Notes: generated from the sequence alone by a model not told the origin. Counted from the stretch's first letter, positions 1 to 11,039 are shown. The stretch is DNA of 64,000 bases from Diabrotica undecimpunctata (GCF_040954645.1 NC_092807.1:52791481-52855480), one strand, 5' to 3'. Numbers and translations are program-made.

Positions 1-1764
1 CAGTTGGTGATCCCAAAGAGCAGAATAGCCGAAGTACTTCGTCAGTTACACGACAGTCCATCGGGAGGGCATTTTGATGTAAGGAAAACCCTTTAGCGAT
101 TTCGGGAACGGTTTTATTGGATGAACAGTTCCGACGATGTAAAAGACTGGTGTAAGAAATGTACTATTTGTGCCACGAGTAACGGGCCTTATCGAAAAAG
201 GAGAGCTCCTATGAGACAATATAATGCTGGAAGCCCGTTTGAAAGAATAGCTTTGGACATCGCTGGACCATTTCCAGAAAGTGAAAATGGAGGCAAGTAC
301 ATGCTGGTAGCAATGGATTACTTCACTAAGTGGGTCGAGATTTACGCACTTCCAGACCAGAAGGCCGCCACCGTTGCAGATAAGTTGATCCAAGAATATA
401 TCAGCCGATTTGGAGTGCCTTTGGAGATCCATAGTGACCAAGGCAGGAACTTCGAAAGCGATCTATTCCAAGGAATATGTGATAGACTAGGCATGAAGAA
501 AACAAGAACTACCGCGTATCATCCGCAATCGGATGGTATGGTAGAACGAATGAATAGGACAGTTGGCAAGTATTTGACAAAGATGGTGTCCGATCATCAG
601 CGAGACTGGGACCAATACCTTCCGTTCTTCACAATGGCCTACAGATCTGCTGTTAACGAATCAACAGGCCAGACACCAGCCAAAGTCCTATTCGGACGCG
701 AAATGCGACTACCTTGTGATCTAGAGTTTGGGTGTCGACCTGGAGAAGATGTAGCGGGTGAAGATTATGTGATCGAATTACGAAAAAGAATGGACGATGT
801 ACATGAGTTGGTCCGTTCCCACCTTCAGATCGCTAGCGACAGAATGAAGAAACAGTACGATACACAAGCCGAAAAGGGTTGCTTTAAGAAGAACGACAAA
901 GTCTGGCTGTATAATCCCAAGAAGCGAAAAGGTTGTTCTCCCAAATTGCAGCAGTTTTGGGAAGGTCCATACCTCGTCATGGAGAAAATCAACGATGTCA
1001 TCTATCGAATAAGCAAGATTCCGAGGGGAAAGCCGATGATAGTACACCATAACCGGCTGGCGTCTTTCGAAGGTGACCACGACGTAGATGAAGAAGTGGA
1101 AGTAAACCAAGTCCAAGATGTGTCTGACCTCACGTTTGAGGAATTCATGGGTGCCTATGGAGGTACCGGTAAAGCGAGACATGGTGTTACCACTGAAGAA
1201 AAGCAAGATCTACTCGCGCTCCCCGATGACTACTCGCTGGCCCTTACCATCCCGGCCAGTATCAAAGACGCACCAGGGTTGGCATCCGTCTTTCGAAGGA
1301 AGTTTGGTCGAGTTGCAGAACTTCAATGCCAAGTGCCAGCTCCCGGTAAAACCTTGAAGCTCCAAGATGCATCACGTTACCTTTTCTACCTGGTGACAAA
1401 AGACACTGCCCGTGACCAACCTACCTACCGAGATGTATGGGAAGCCTTACTTCAATTGAGAGAGCACGTACTAGAGTCCGACGTGCAAAAGTTAGCCATA
1501 CCAAAGTTGGAGTGCCGCCAATTAGATTGGAGGGTTATCCGAAATATGGTGGAGGAGATCTTCAAAGACACCGAAGTCCAGGTGTTAGTCTGTTGCAATC
1601 CGCATAGTTACTGGTGCGGAGAGAAAACCGTCCCTTGTCATTTTTATACAACTGGAAGTTGTAAAAGAGGGTCCAGTTGCCGATACCAGCATACAGTTCC
1701 GGTTCCAGTCCCGACAAGGTTCCAGGAGGAACCATCTTTTAAGAGGGGGGCAATGTTACGATAA
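1..1764 (+). pseudogene. Ty3/gypsy Pol 3' part: integrase + macrodomain-like + CCCH finger
   Basis: This is the 3' end of a retrotransposon polyprotein that would insert element cDNA into the host genome. The reading frame enters from the left edge and holds an in-frame TAG at 94-96; the open part is 121-1764 (547 aa from the Met at 121). The HHCC zinc module spans about nt 49-170 (His codons at 49 and 70; Cys-x2-Cys in CKKCTIC). The catalytic triad is D46, D106 and E142 of the 547-aa frame, exact D,D35E spacing, followed by a GPY-type module (FWEGPYLV). Beyond the usual integrase end there is a macrodomain-like stretch (about residues 364-497) and a C-x7-C-x5-C-x3-H zinc finger (506-524). 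The 3' LTR follows at once. The single stop makes this a recently inactivated copy. The integrase call is secure; the C-terminal domains are motif-based. Confidence 0.9.
1210..1700 (+). other. Macrodomain-like segment plus CCCH zinc finger within the gypsy Pol
   Basis: This domain region lies inside the preceding frame. The order of motifs resembles small ADP-ribose-binding macrodomains of the TARG1/OARD1 and Poa1p type: a helix GLASVFRRKFG (from about residue 387), a core strand YLFYLVTK (420-427), PTYRDVWEALLQLREH, a strand IPKLEC, then a W and a terminal helix VEEIFKDTEVQVLV. Macrodomains bind or hydrolyse ADP-ribose. The lysine of the YLVTK strand, which I recall as catalytic in TARG1, is kept. 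The glycine-rich loop that normally carries the catalytic Asp is shortened to ECRQLDW (464-470), so activity may be lost. The CCCH finger at 506-524 suggests RNA binding. The domain identity is inferred from pattern, not from a search. Confidence 0.65.
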
Positions 1765-2153
1765 CTATCCTGGCCTAAAAATAACTGTAAAATATATGAT
1801 GACTAATGCTAATATGTTTTAGATTTTACGAGAGACTTCGATTTACCTGAATGACCTTCCGGAATAAGGGCGAACCGATGCGAGGGAAATCCAGTTTGCC
1901 TTTACCGTTTCGCCATCGAAGGTTTTAGACTTTTCGAGATAACGGCACTGGTATATAATAACGGAACTCTAATTGAAGGGACAGTTAATAAAGAAGATTC
2001 GCGCTCGCGATATTGTTGTTACGCTCGCCTACTAATAAATTATTGTATATTTAGTGATAAATAAATAAATATCAGTTATTGTGCTTTTTAATGAATTAAG
2101 ATAAGAACAAGACATTATAAATTAAAGACTTAACAATTAATAAATTCACAACA
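1754..2153 (+). repeat. 3' LTR of the macrodomain-bearing gypsy element
   Basis: The 400-bp LTR begins TGTTACG directly after a purine-rich tract (aagaggggggcaa, 1741-1753) and ends AACA, giving TGTT...AACA inverted ends. A TATA box (TATATAATA) lies at 1952-1960 and an AATAAA signal at 2059-2064, as expected for an LTR driving and ending its own transcript. The next base pairs belong to a LINE reverse transcriptase frame, so the element sits inside that LINE. The 5' LTR is outside the window, so the TSD cannot be checked. Confidence 0.8.
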
Positions 2154-2154
2154 A

Positions 2155-3018
2155 GACCCTCTCTCCTGTATACTGTTCAATCTGGCTCTGGAAAAAGTAA
2201 TACGTATGTCACAAATCACAACCACTAGTTCAATTCATAATAAATTAATACAAATCTTGGCCTCTGCTGATGATATCAATCTTTTTGGGAAAACGGAAAA
2301 CGCTGTAAGAGAGGCGTATGTAGTATTAAAAAAATCAGCTACAAAAATGGGTTTAATAATAAATACCAACAAAACAATCACTCGTTATAGACAACGACGT
2401 CATCGAAGCAGTGAACCAATTTGTATACCTGGGAGCGCTCCTTAACACTGAAAATAATACTACTACAGAATTTGCACGAACAACAGATGCTATTTTGGGC
2501 TCAATCTTCTGCTTAAATCCACAATTGTATCGAAAAATACAAAAATAAAACTCTACAAAACAATAATGCGCCCAGTCCTAACATATGGTACGGAAACCTG
2601 GACTCTAACAAAAAATAATGAAAACATTTTAGGTTGTTTCGAAAGAAAAGTACTAAGGCGAATCTATGGAGCAGTGAATGACAATGGAGTGTGGGGAAGA
2701 CGATACAACTTTGAACTTTATAGAATATACCAGGAATCTGATATCGTAAAACATATTAAGATAGGACGTCTGAGGTGGATAGGACATGTAATGCGGATGG
2801 AACAAAATGTCCCAGCTAAAATGCTCCTTGATAGACCCATTGGTTAGAGAAGAAGAGGAAGACCCAGAACAAGGTTCCTTGATAACATCGATGAAGGCAT
2901 GAGAAATAAGGGAATACGTGCTTGGCGGAGAAAGGCGATGGATAGGGACGACTGGAGAGAAATTCTTAAGGAGGTTACGACCCACGCAGAGTTGTAAAGC
3001 CAGAATAATGATGATAAA
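2155..3018 (+). pseudogene. LINE reverse transcriptase, 3' part (host of the gypsy insertion)
   Basis: The frame resumes at the RT motif DPLSCILFNLALEKVIR. The catalytic box reads ILASADDINLF, with Ser where Tyr or Phe is usual. Frame changes occur near 2384 and 2550. The C-terminal region carries the motifs GRLRWIGHVMRM and RRRGRPRTRFLDN and ends in DRDDWREILKEV, typical of insect endonuclease-reverse transcriptase LINEs. There is an in-frame stop at 2845-2847. The 3' end shows an ATGATGAT-type tail. The 5' part is off-window, beyond the gypsy element. This is a dead copy; the clade (RTE-like) is inferred. Confidence 0.8.
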
Positions 3019-3071
3019 ATGGGCAGAAAAAATATGTTGTTTTATTCTGGATTGGAGTTCTTTATATTTAC

Positions 3072-3990
3072 CTAACATATTAAACGTATTATTATCACTT
3101 TCTCCAAAGTTTCACCAGTATAAGAAAATATAGGTAGAAATCTCCAAAATCTTTCGTAGATACCACTTGGAAGACCCACTTCTATTGGAAGAACATAGCG
3201 AATAATGACGGTCAGCTGATCTACGAAAAATATATCAAGTGTTGAATCAATAATTAGAGAGCAAAATTTGGCTTTCTTTATTTCGTTTTCTATTGTGAGT
3301 TGTAAATCTTTCGATATAATAGAAATATCATATATTGTAGACAATAAATAGTTTATAGTACCGGTTGATATAAAAATTAACATGGACTTAATGTGTACAC
3401 TAGAGTTTTCATGCTCTAACAATTTGATATATAGATTTTTCCAATCATTCTTCCCTTTTCTCATTAGCGTTGTTGGTCGTCATTACGTGGAAAATAATTT
3501 ACAGACGTAGTAGTACAATATTTAGTTGGTATCAGTATAAGCCAACCAATATCATTTAACTTTTCTTTCGCTATTAATTGTTCTGAAGAAGGAGACTAGA
3601 TAATTTTCTTGTGATTTGTTTTGACCCTTCTTTGCATCGAATCTAAGATAATTATAAAGATCCATGTATTGATTTTGGCGGAGTTTTTATGTAATACTCT
3701 TGCATGGCGTCTGTTAAGTATTCTGGCCGTAATGCAATATTGTTTACAAAACTCTTAGCTTCATCATTACTTTGATATGATTTTAAATTTATATTTTTTC
3801 CGTTTGTTTCATCTTCATAATCGGCATTGCTTGATTTTTCTTGCTGGTCTTTTTGTAGAATAGTTTTGGACACAAATGATGATTCTTGAGTTTGAACAGG
3901 TAAAATTTGTGAAAATGATAACGATTGTTGTAATTGTTCTCCATTTCCAGTTAAAAATTTCTCTAAAGATCTTTTCAGGTTTTTTACCAT
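3072..3990 (-). pseudogene. hAT-type (ZMYM1-like / DUF4371) transposase remnant
   Basis: Two minus-strand pieces in order match the N-terminal half of the hAT-derived proteins often annotated as zinc finger MYM-type 1-like. The first (3652-3990) ends with the pattern RPEYLTDAMQEYYIK. The second (3072-3464) has KNDWKNLYIKLLEHENSSVHI and then IIDSTLDIFFVDQLTVIIRYV, the DUF4371 start with its conserved Asp-Ser-Thr. The link between them (3465-3651) reads in changed frames. The C-terminal catalytic part and the dimerisation region are absent. No terminal repeats were found, so this is an old fragment. Confidence 0.65.
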
Positions 3991-4164
3991 TTTATCTTGA
4001 TCTTCTTTTTGTTGTCTTTTTTACTTCTAGTTAAATGTTTATAGGAACTTATTTTTAAGACTTGTACTAAAAAGAAAGAAGAAAATGATCTTCAATTAAA
4101 TTTATTTTTAGCCAAAATCGCAATCCCAAACAAAATAACAATTTTTGATATTATATATTACAAT

Positions 4165-4380
4165 GTCCATCGCCCATGGATGGACGGCGATGGACAAAGA
4201 GGTTATTGGAATGGAGGCCAAGGGAAGACAAGAGAAGCATCGGTCGACCACCTACAAGATGGACTGACGATTTAAGAAAACTCAATAAAAACTGGATGAG
4301 AGCGGCGCAAGATAGACGGGGTTGGAAACATGAGGAAGAGGCCTATGTTCAGCAGTGGACTCTTGAGGCTGGATGATGAT
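4165..4380 (+). mobile_element. 5'-truncated LINE copy (216 bp) with TSD
   Basis: Only the last ~66 codons and tail of a LINE are present: IGRPPTRWTDDLRKLNKNW, then AAQDRRGWKHEEEAYVQQWT and a stop, followed by a GATGAT tail. The sequence ATATTACAAT occurs directly before (4155-4164) and after (4381-4390) the insert. This is the direct repeat expected from target-primed insertion; up to 12 bp match if the tail is counted. The same C-terminal pattern (YVQQWT) ends the larger LINE at 11380-13990, so both probably belong to one family. Confidence 0.85.
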
Positions 4381-4645
4381 ATATTACAATATTATTTGTT
4401 AGGCTTGATCGAATTTACACACATCGACACTCGTGGGTCTGGATTCAAAAATTAAACGTTTATAACCTTAGTACTTTATGCTCCATACTAAAAACAAAAA
4501 GTTACACAACTTACACATTGGTTTAAAAAAAAAATGGATATTTTCTGGTGCTTTCCACACTGTATACGTTTTTTTGAAGCCATGTCTCTCGTCTTTCATC
4601 CTTTTTAAGAGCATCACGTCACTTGTACAAGTATCTTTTTGACTT

Positions 4646-5870
4646 TCAACGTAGAAGAGCCTCGAACGACTTGAATGCTTCGGAGTGACCCAATACGATC
4701 GGATTTTTGTCAGTGCTTTCATACCCTTCGTTGTCTAAGTTTATATCATTATTCTGGCACACCATGTTCAACATATTGCCGTCTGTTAATTCGTTCTGTT
4801 CTTCTGCACTCAACCACTTGTTAATATAGTCTTTCTTCATTTTTTCACATCCCGGCATGTTTTGTGGTCTAACAGCTTCCTCCATGATCTTACCATTGTT
4901 GTTGGTTTTATGTCATCCCATGCTTGTGCCATTCACATCACCACATCCAATATGTCCACTTTTTTTAGAGTCTCTAACGTTTTCTCCTTTATTCATTCCA
5001 GCAATTAATGCCGTTAGTAACTTTCGTCGATAGACACGTTTTATGGATTCTATAACACCTTGGTCCATAGGCTGAAAGAGGGATGTCACATTGTAATCGA
5101 GTGCAAAAGTCTGTGGACTAGTACGCATTCCGATGCGCATCGCCCCGCCTCTAATTTTTCTATTGTCTATTTACCTGGAAATCCCTATTTATCACTCGAA
5201 TAGCACATATAAATATAGGCGATTTTCAGGTCAGCCAAATCAGTCCCTCACAGACTCTCCTAGAGTCTAGTACTCTAGGCTGAGATCATTTTCGACTTCA
5301 ACTTGGTGTTATTATTTCGACCTGTAAAAAAATTGTCATGTAAGAACTATCTTGTCTTTTTCAAGATAAGAGACCGAGGCTAACAATTCTACATGTCCAT
5401 ACCTAGAAAATGGACTTGGGTAGAGGAGCTCTCGAGTGTTATATTCGAAGCCCTCTAAAGAGCGTCCGGCTTATTTGAAGGTGATTAGACCCTTATCAAT
5501 TATCCTGAGACGACAACATTTGGGGACAAAAAAGACACTTTATTTCACCATCTTTCAGTTCTTCTGGGTCGGAATGAGAGGGTGCGTTGTCCAACAGCAG
5601 GACTGCCTTTGTCGGTAGATTATTTTTTGCTAAATGTTTCTCAACTTGTACAAATTGATTATAAAACCACTCTTTGAATAGAAGCCTGTTCATCCAAGCA
5701 CTCTTTTGATGACGGTACTAAACTGGCAGGGAAGAAAAGTACAGTTTTTAAAAGCCCTAGTTTTTTTTTACTTTCCGATAAATCCAAGATGGACTTTGTG
5801 GGATCCTGTATCGTTGCTGCATTGAGAAAAGTCTTCGTGGATCTTTTGTTAATTTGGTATACGGTCTGTT
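4646..5870 (-). pseudogene. Tigger/pogo (jerky-like) DDE transposase remnant
   Basis: Reading on the minus strand, pieces in order match the DDE_1 transposases of Tigger/pogo elements: a LPV-stop-YRHQKSAWMN stretch near 5690-5740, then LFKEWF and KAVLLLDNAPSHSDPEEL (the second catalytic Asp) at 5496-5693. After an interruption come NVTSLFQPMDQGVIESIKRVYRRKLL (4913-5110) and a weakly conserved C-terminus ending near 4646. Several stops and frame changes are present. A solo LTR (5092-5515) splits the gene exactly at the PPNVTSL motif. No flanking terminal inverted repeats were recognised. Upstream sequence to about 5870 is too decayed to assign in detail. Confidence 0.75.
5092..5515 (+). repeat. 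Solo LTR inserted in the Tigger remnant
   Basis: This 424-bp segment starts TGTAATCG and ends GACGACA, so it has TGT...ACA ends. It is flanked by the 4-bp direct repeat ACAT (5088-5091 and 5516-5519). Removing it rejoins the PPNVTSL motif of the transposase, which independently marks both edges. A TATA-like stretch (tataaata) near 5207 favours the plus orientation. No internal retrotransposon sequence is present, so it is best read as a solo LTR left by LTR-LTR recombination. Confidence 0.7.
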
Positions 5871-7140
5871 TGTTATTAGGTCCTTACTTTTGTACATCAA
5901 CAATCTACATCATCGTAAAAACTTGATAATATTTTGATAATGTGCCAGTTTTTGTTGTTCAATAACCTGGTTATTTGTTACGAATATTTTAACAAATAAG
6001 ACTTTTCATAACTTTATCCGTGCAAATAATAGCTCTAGTGTGAAATAAACGGAAGTAAGCGATAAAAAATCTACTGTAAAAACTTTGAAACGCTCTGGTG
6101 AAAAATGTCTTATTTGCATTTATGCCGGTTTGATTTTACAGTAACGATTACTTTTATTTTGAAACCCTGGCATTTCAAGGCGGCTGGTATGTTTGCGCAA
6201 GTCCGATCCTGTTCAACATCCCATAAAAATAATATTTTGTTAGATAAAAAATTTTACTCCCAAATGATTCAATTGTAGAATATTTATAAAAGTTTTCAAA
6301 AATTTAATTATCTCTATAAAGTTAAAAGTTTTTATAAATAGCTGGTTTTATGGTAATCTCACAGGCGACATTTTATACCCTAATGGCAGATGTTTTATCT
6401 TATATCCATAGTAAATGCTGGGAAACATGGGAAACACATTTAACTTGGTCACAGAAGTTAAATAAAATACCCACTTATCTGAAACTGACGTGTTAACAGA
6501 ACACACATCAAAGGAGAGTGGAGTTTTTCGTAGAAATTCTTACAACATGAGCTTGTAAAAAATACTCATTTATCATTTTCTTTGCCTGAAACAATGACCT
6601 GTATCCGTTACATTTTACCGGCAGTATTCCAGGTTTGTCTCGTATAAAAAAGTATAAATCGATAAAGTGTGTGATTTATTATTATGATGAAATACGAAAA
6701 AGCAGTTAATTGCATGATTTTATGGAGTAGTTTCGGTGATTTGGTGAAATTAATTAGTGGCTCTAACAACGTACTTTCGAAAAATTTAATTAATCCAATA
6801 ATATTTTTTTAAAACTTGAATCCCCAATTGTTTGTGCATTATATAAATTAATTAGTGCATATAGTATTAAAATTTAATTATTAGAAGTATAGATACAAAA
6901 CATTCAGAATATGTAAAGAATATACATCCTATTATATGCAAAACAGAATGATCAGTCATACACAAAACATGCATAAACTTCATTCTCATACTGTATTTCC
7001 AATTTTGTTTAGTTTTTATTTATTTAGATAACTACAAGTTACCAGAAATAAACTTATTTTACAGAATGTTAGTAAATATACAAAGGTATAATAAGCTTTA
7101 GTTAACATTAAAATCACACATAATTCAGTAATCTAATTGC
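5871..7140. other. AT-rich stretch, nothing recognised
   Basis: I see no convincing coding region, RNA gene or repeat structure here. Open frames are short and have low-complexity AT-rich codon use. Confidence 0.5.
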
Positions 7141-7205
7141 AGTTCTTCTTCTTCAAGTTCCGCTCCTATCGGAGATTGGAAATTATTCTGGATCTTATAA
7201 TTTTG
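7141..7205 (-). mobile_element. LINE 3'-end fragment
   Basis: On the minus strand this short piece matches the terminal codons and GAAGAAGAA tail shared by the other LINE 3' ends in the window (for example near 17640, 27180, 33450 and 35060). Nothing further upstream in the same LINE can be followed. Confidence 0.5.
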
Positions 7206-7216
7206 TTGATTACGCG

Positions 7217-7377
7217 AGTTATAGTTTAAGGACTACTAGAATCCAGTGTAATCGATCATGAAAATTAAATATGAAGTTACCGCCTGTCAGCACCGAACAT
7301 TCAAAAATCTTGCAACACCAATTGCGACGTACTTGAACAAAAAATTCAGCAAGTGTATTTAATATAAGTAAAGCATG
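7217..7377 (+). repeat. Dispersed repeat, copy 1
   Basis: About 160 bp here resemble 14289-14453. Shared blocks include the 17-mer aacaccaattgcgacgt and the end block ataagtaaagcat. It does not match any family I recognise. Here it lies between a LINE tail and a (TA)n array; the other copy directly precedes a gypsy RT frame. Confidence 0.6.
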
Positions 7378-7420
7378 ATAATAGTTTATTAGTGAAAATT
7401 TATAGTGATAACAACTCCTA

Positions 7421-7422
<2 letters not shown>

Positions 7423-7491
<69 letters not shown>
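7423..7491. repeat. (TA)n microsatellite
   Basis: Pure alternating AT for about 69 bp. It sits at the 3' end of the minus-strand LINE that follows, so it may be that element's tail. Confidence 0.95.
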
Positions 7492-7493
<2 letters not shown>

Positions 7494-7499
7494 GGGATT

Positions 7500-10400
7500 C
7501 TACAGTATTCACTGCCTTCCCTCGCTCAACCGTTTCCATCTCTCTCTGTTGTTCCATTCTCCATCGTTTAGTCCTCTCTTACTCATGGCGTCGTCTACTT
7601 CGTTCCTCCAGGATTTTCGGGGTCGTCCTCTTTTCCTCCTTCCTATGGGGCTCCATTCGGTTATTCTCTTTATCCATCTGCTGCCGCTAGTTCTTCTTAC
7701 ATGTCCATACCACTTTAGTCTTTTTTGTTCTATATATGTTAGTATGTCTGTTTCTATTGATGTTCTTTGCTTTATTTCGTCATTACTTCTCCTATCCATT
7801 CTTGTTACTCTGCAGCATCTTCGCAGGCATTCCATCTCTGTTGCTACTATCTTACTGCTGTTTTTCTTGTTTATGATCCAATTTTCAGCACCATATGTCA
7901 TAATACTTCGCACTAATGTTTTATAAATCTGCGTTTTTGTCTTCATATTTAGGTGTCTATCCCATCCTACTGAGTTAAGTTGTCGGATTGCTGTTCTTGT
8001 TTGTCCTAATCTTTGTGTAATTTCTTCCTCTGTTGTTGCCTTTTTCGTGATTATAAACCCCAGGTATTTGAATTTATCCTTTCCTTTGATTGTTACGTTG
8101 TCATCAATCTGTAGATCTTCTATGTCTTCTTCACTTGTAGATAGGTACTCTGTTTTCGCGAGGTTAATATCTAGGCCAGCCTTGGTATATTCTTCTTGTA
8201 GTTTCTTCATCATGTAGCTAAGGTCGTCTTGGTCTTGTGCAATCACTACTTGATCGTCTGCAAAACTTAACGTATATAGGTATTCGTTCCGTACCGGTAC
8301 TCCCATGCCTAAGCATTTTCTTTTCCATGTAGTCAAGGCTTTCTCTAAGTATATTTTGAATAGGGTTGGAGATGTGGAACAGCCCTGCAGGAGCCCTTTT
8401 GTTGTGGTGAAGTCTCCTATGATTCTTGTTCCCATTTTAATGGACACTTTATTTTCTTTATACAGAGCTTTTGTAGCTTCTATGAGTTCCGTCTGTATTT
8501 CTAATTTGTACATTGCCTCCCATAGTTATGACCTTGGTACAGAGTCATACGCCTTTCTCAGGTCCACAAATGCCAAGTGTATATCTCTATTTTTTGCTTT
8601 TTTCTTTTCCAACAGTTGTTCCAGTGTGTATATGTGGTCTATGCATAATCTTCCTGCCGTGAAGCCTGCCTGATCCTCCCCGATTTTGCCTTTTATCGCT
8701 TGCTCCATCTTTTCTCGCAGTATCTTCCCATATAATCTTCCTATTGATGATATTACGCTTATTCCTCTGTAGTTTTCGCATCGTTTTCTATCTCCTTTCT
8801 TAAATATAGATGTCATATATGCCGCCGTCTAATTTTTTTGATCCGTATTTTATAAGCTCAAGTGAGATGACTCCAGGTCCCGGTGCTTTCTAATTTTTGA
8901 TTGCTTTTATGGCCGTTCTCATTTCCCTATCTGTTATTTCTATTTCTTGTTGTGGGAATCTGCTTCGTCCTCGCCTGTTTTCTTTTGCAATGAATTGTGG
9001 TCTTTGTTCTGTTAATAGTTCCTTGTAGTAGTCCTTCCATTCTTTGTCCTGTATATTTCCCAGTTTAATTTTTTCTTTTAAGTTTTGTTTCAATCTTCTC
9101 AGTACTTTCCATGACTCCGAAGTTCTTGTACCTTCTATATATGTTTCAATATTTAAGCAGATTCTTTCCCATTCTTCATTCTTTTGCTGTGTTATTTGTT
9201 TTTTCACTTCTCTATCTTTTTCTCTATATTCTTTATAAACTTCATCGTTGTTTGTAGTCAGCCATTTTCTGTATAGTTGCTTTTTTTCTTCAATTATTCT
9301 TTTTGTTGGTTCATTTATTTCATAATAGTGCTGTTTATTTGTTATATGTTCTTTTTCCCCAAGGGCTTCGAATGCTGCTTGCTTTATACTCGCCTTTATA
9401 TGCTCGTATATTTCTTCGATGTTGCCATATCTAAATTCTATTAATTTTTGGTCTAGACGTTGTTGGTATAGTTCTCTTATTGATTGTTCTTGGAGTAGTT
9501 CTATATTGTATTGTTTTTCTCTTAGTGTAGTGTTCAACGGTTCTTCTGTGGAAGGGGTCTTGTTATTTTTCCAATTAATGCCCATTTTTGCTGTCAGTAG
9601 TCTATGGTCCGTTCCACATTCTGCTCCTCTTTTGACTCGCACATCTTTGATCTTTATTGTGGTATCTTGTTTGATTATTATGTAGTCTATTATCGATTTC
9701 AGCTTTCGTGTTTCTTGCGTCCATGTATATTTATGAATATTTTTATGTCTGAAGAACTCGTTGGTGATTTTTAGGTTGTTTAGTTCGCATAATTCAATCA
9801 GACGTTCTCCGTTATTTTTTTGTTCACCTTCTCCAAATCTACCCACTACTTTATCGTTTTCTTTCTTTCCGGTTCTGCCGTTAAGGTCTCCTGTTATAAT
9901 TATCTCCACGTTCTTTTTAATTAGCTCTATTTGATTTTGGAGTTGTTCCGTGAAATGTTCTTTTTCTACTCTCGTAGAATCGTCTGTTGGTGCATATACT
10001 CCGAGTATCACTGTCTCTTTACCGTATATGCATTTTAATTATTCTCTCGTTGATTGGTTCCCATGTTCTAACCCTGTTTTTCCACTTCTTTTTGATTAGT
10101 ATTCCCACTCCTGCCTTTGCTCTACATTCTTTATTAACTCCGCTCCAGCAGTGGATATGGTCTTCTATTGTTTCCGTTCCATTTCCTTTCTTTTTGGTTT
10201 CTGTTGTTACTAGTATGTCGATGTTGCTTTCTTTAAACTCTTTAATCACTTCCGTTGCCTTTTTGTTCCAAACTTGTATATTCCATGTTCCCGTATCCTC
10301 TATCAGAGGTGTGGATTTCCACCCGGGGATGTGTTTCCGTATTTGGCTTTTTCATCTTGCGATTTTTGTTCTTCTTACCCTTATGTTTTTCTGTGTGTTA

Positions 10401-10690
10401 GGTTGCCAATTCCTAACGCCACAACCCCCGTTTGGAGGACCTTTTCTTCAGCCGCCCATTCTGGATCAGACGCTGTTGGTTCTTCCGCCCTCTTGATCAT
10501 TGTGACTTTTCCAGCCATCCTCTGCTCTCGAGACCGTTGACCGGTTTTCACTTGTACCCCAGGCAGGGACCCCCACAGGGTGCTATCAGCCGGGTCAGCT
10601 GAACCCTGTTTTTTTTTAGAGGTGTTACTCCTCTATCCCTCCTCTTTTATCCGGGCTTAGGACCGGCTGCATCGGTTATAGAGCTACTCA
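7500..10690 (-). mobile_element. Near full-length LINE (endonuclease-RT), minus strand
   Basis: This is the best-preserved LINE in the window, about 3.2 kb. From its 5' end (10690) it has a GC-rich 5' UTR (10250-10690), an apurinic-type endonuclease (EN), a linker, and an RT. The 5' UTR block containing GAGTAGCTC and GGAGGG also occurs at the 5' end of the LINE at 61190-61310, which supports a true 5' end. The 3' end runs into a (TA)n array. The coding region carries only a few breaks: a frame change near 10015, a stop near 8890, a frame change near 8820 and a stop near 8526. Confidence 0.85.
7509..10249 (-). pseudogene. LINE endonuclease-reverse transcriptase polyprotein
   Basis: In order on the minus strand: the EN start (VWNKKATEVIKEF) with a GVGILIKKKW box at 10019-10249; EN catalytic blocks GDLNGRTG, SIIDYI and GTDHRLL at 8890-10011; the RT fingers with NYRGISVISSIGRLY and AFVDLRKAYDSV (motif A Asp) at 8526-8816; then LLQGCSTSPTLF, the catalytic SFADDQVVIAQD, the thumb IMTYGAENW and the C-terminal RLKWYGHVRR and RRKRGRPRKSW patterns at 7509-8513. 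EN nicks DNA and RT copies the RNA at the nick. Both active-site sets look intact; four breaks divide the frame. The natural protein end is the stop at 7509. Confidence 0.85.
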
Positions 10691-10697
10691 ATTCACC

Positions 10698-10830
10698 CCA
10701 CACCAATTCAGGCAGAGTTAACTCCTACCAAACCACTGGAAATAGTTCTTATCGATTTATTCCAGGCCAATGGTCAGAAGTTTCTATCCACAATATACGC
10801 AAATAATTGAAAGGTTTCATTTTATACTGA
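10698..10830 (+). pseudogene. Ty3/gypsy integrase core fragment
   Basis: A short frame reads TPTKPLEIVLIDLFQANGQ and continues KFLSTIYANN. This matches the first catalytic Asp region of gypsy integrases (normally xExIHxDIxxxxGxxFLTxID). It is directly next to the 5' end of the minus-strand LINE, which may have inserted beside or into it. No HHCC or second Asp region was found. Short, so moderate confidence. Confidence 0.45.
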
Positions 10831-11039
10831 TCGAACATCTTCAGATCCTAAGGAACACGAAAACAAAGTTATCGATAGAAGAACAAATACAGAATTTAGA
10901 ATAATTAAGTGTTTTTGGATGTACAGTAATTTTTAAAATTTTTAAACATAAAAATAGGTTTTATATATTAAAAAAGATGAGAGACTATGATAAATTTTAT
11001 CATTATAATACATCTTCGTTGATACAACCTCATTAAGTT

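Noticed and set aside
2653..3078. 141-aa minus-strand frame
   Set aside because: Reverse-strand shadow of the LINE C-terminus.
9987..10496. 169-aa plus-strand frame
   Set aside because: It is opposite the LINE endonuclease and 5' UTR and has no protein motif.
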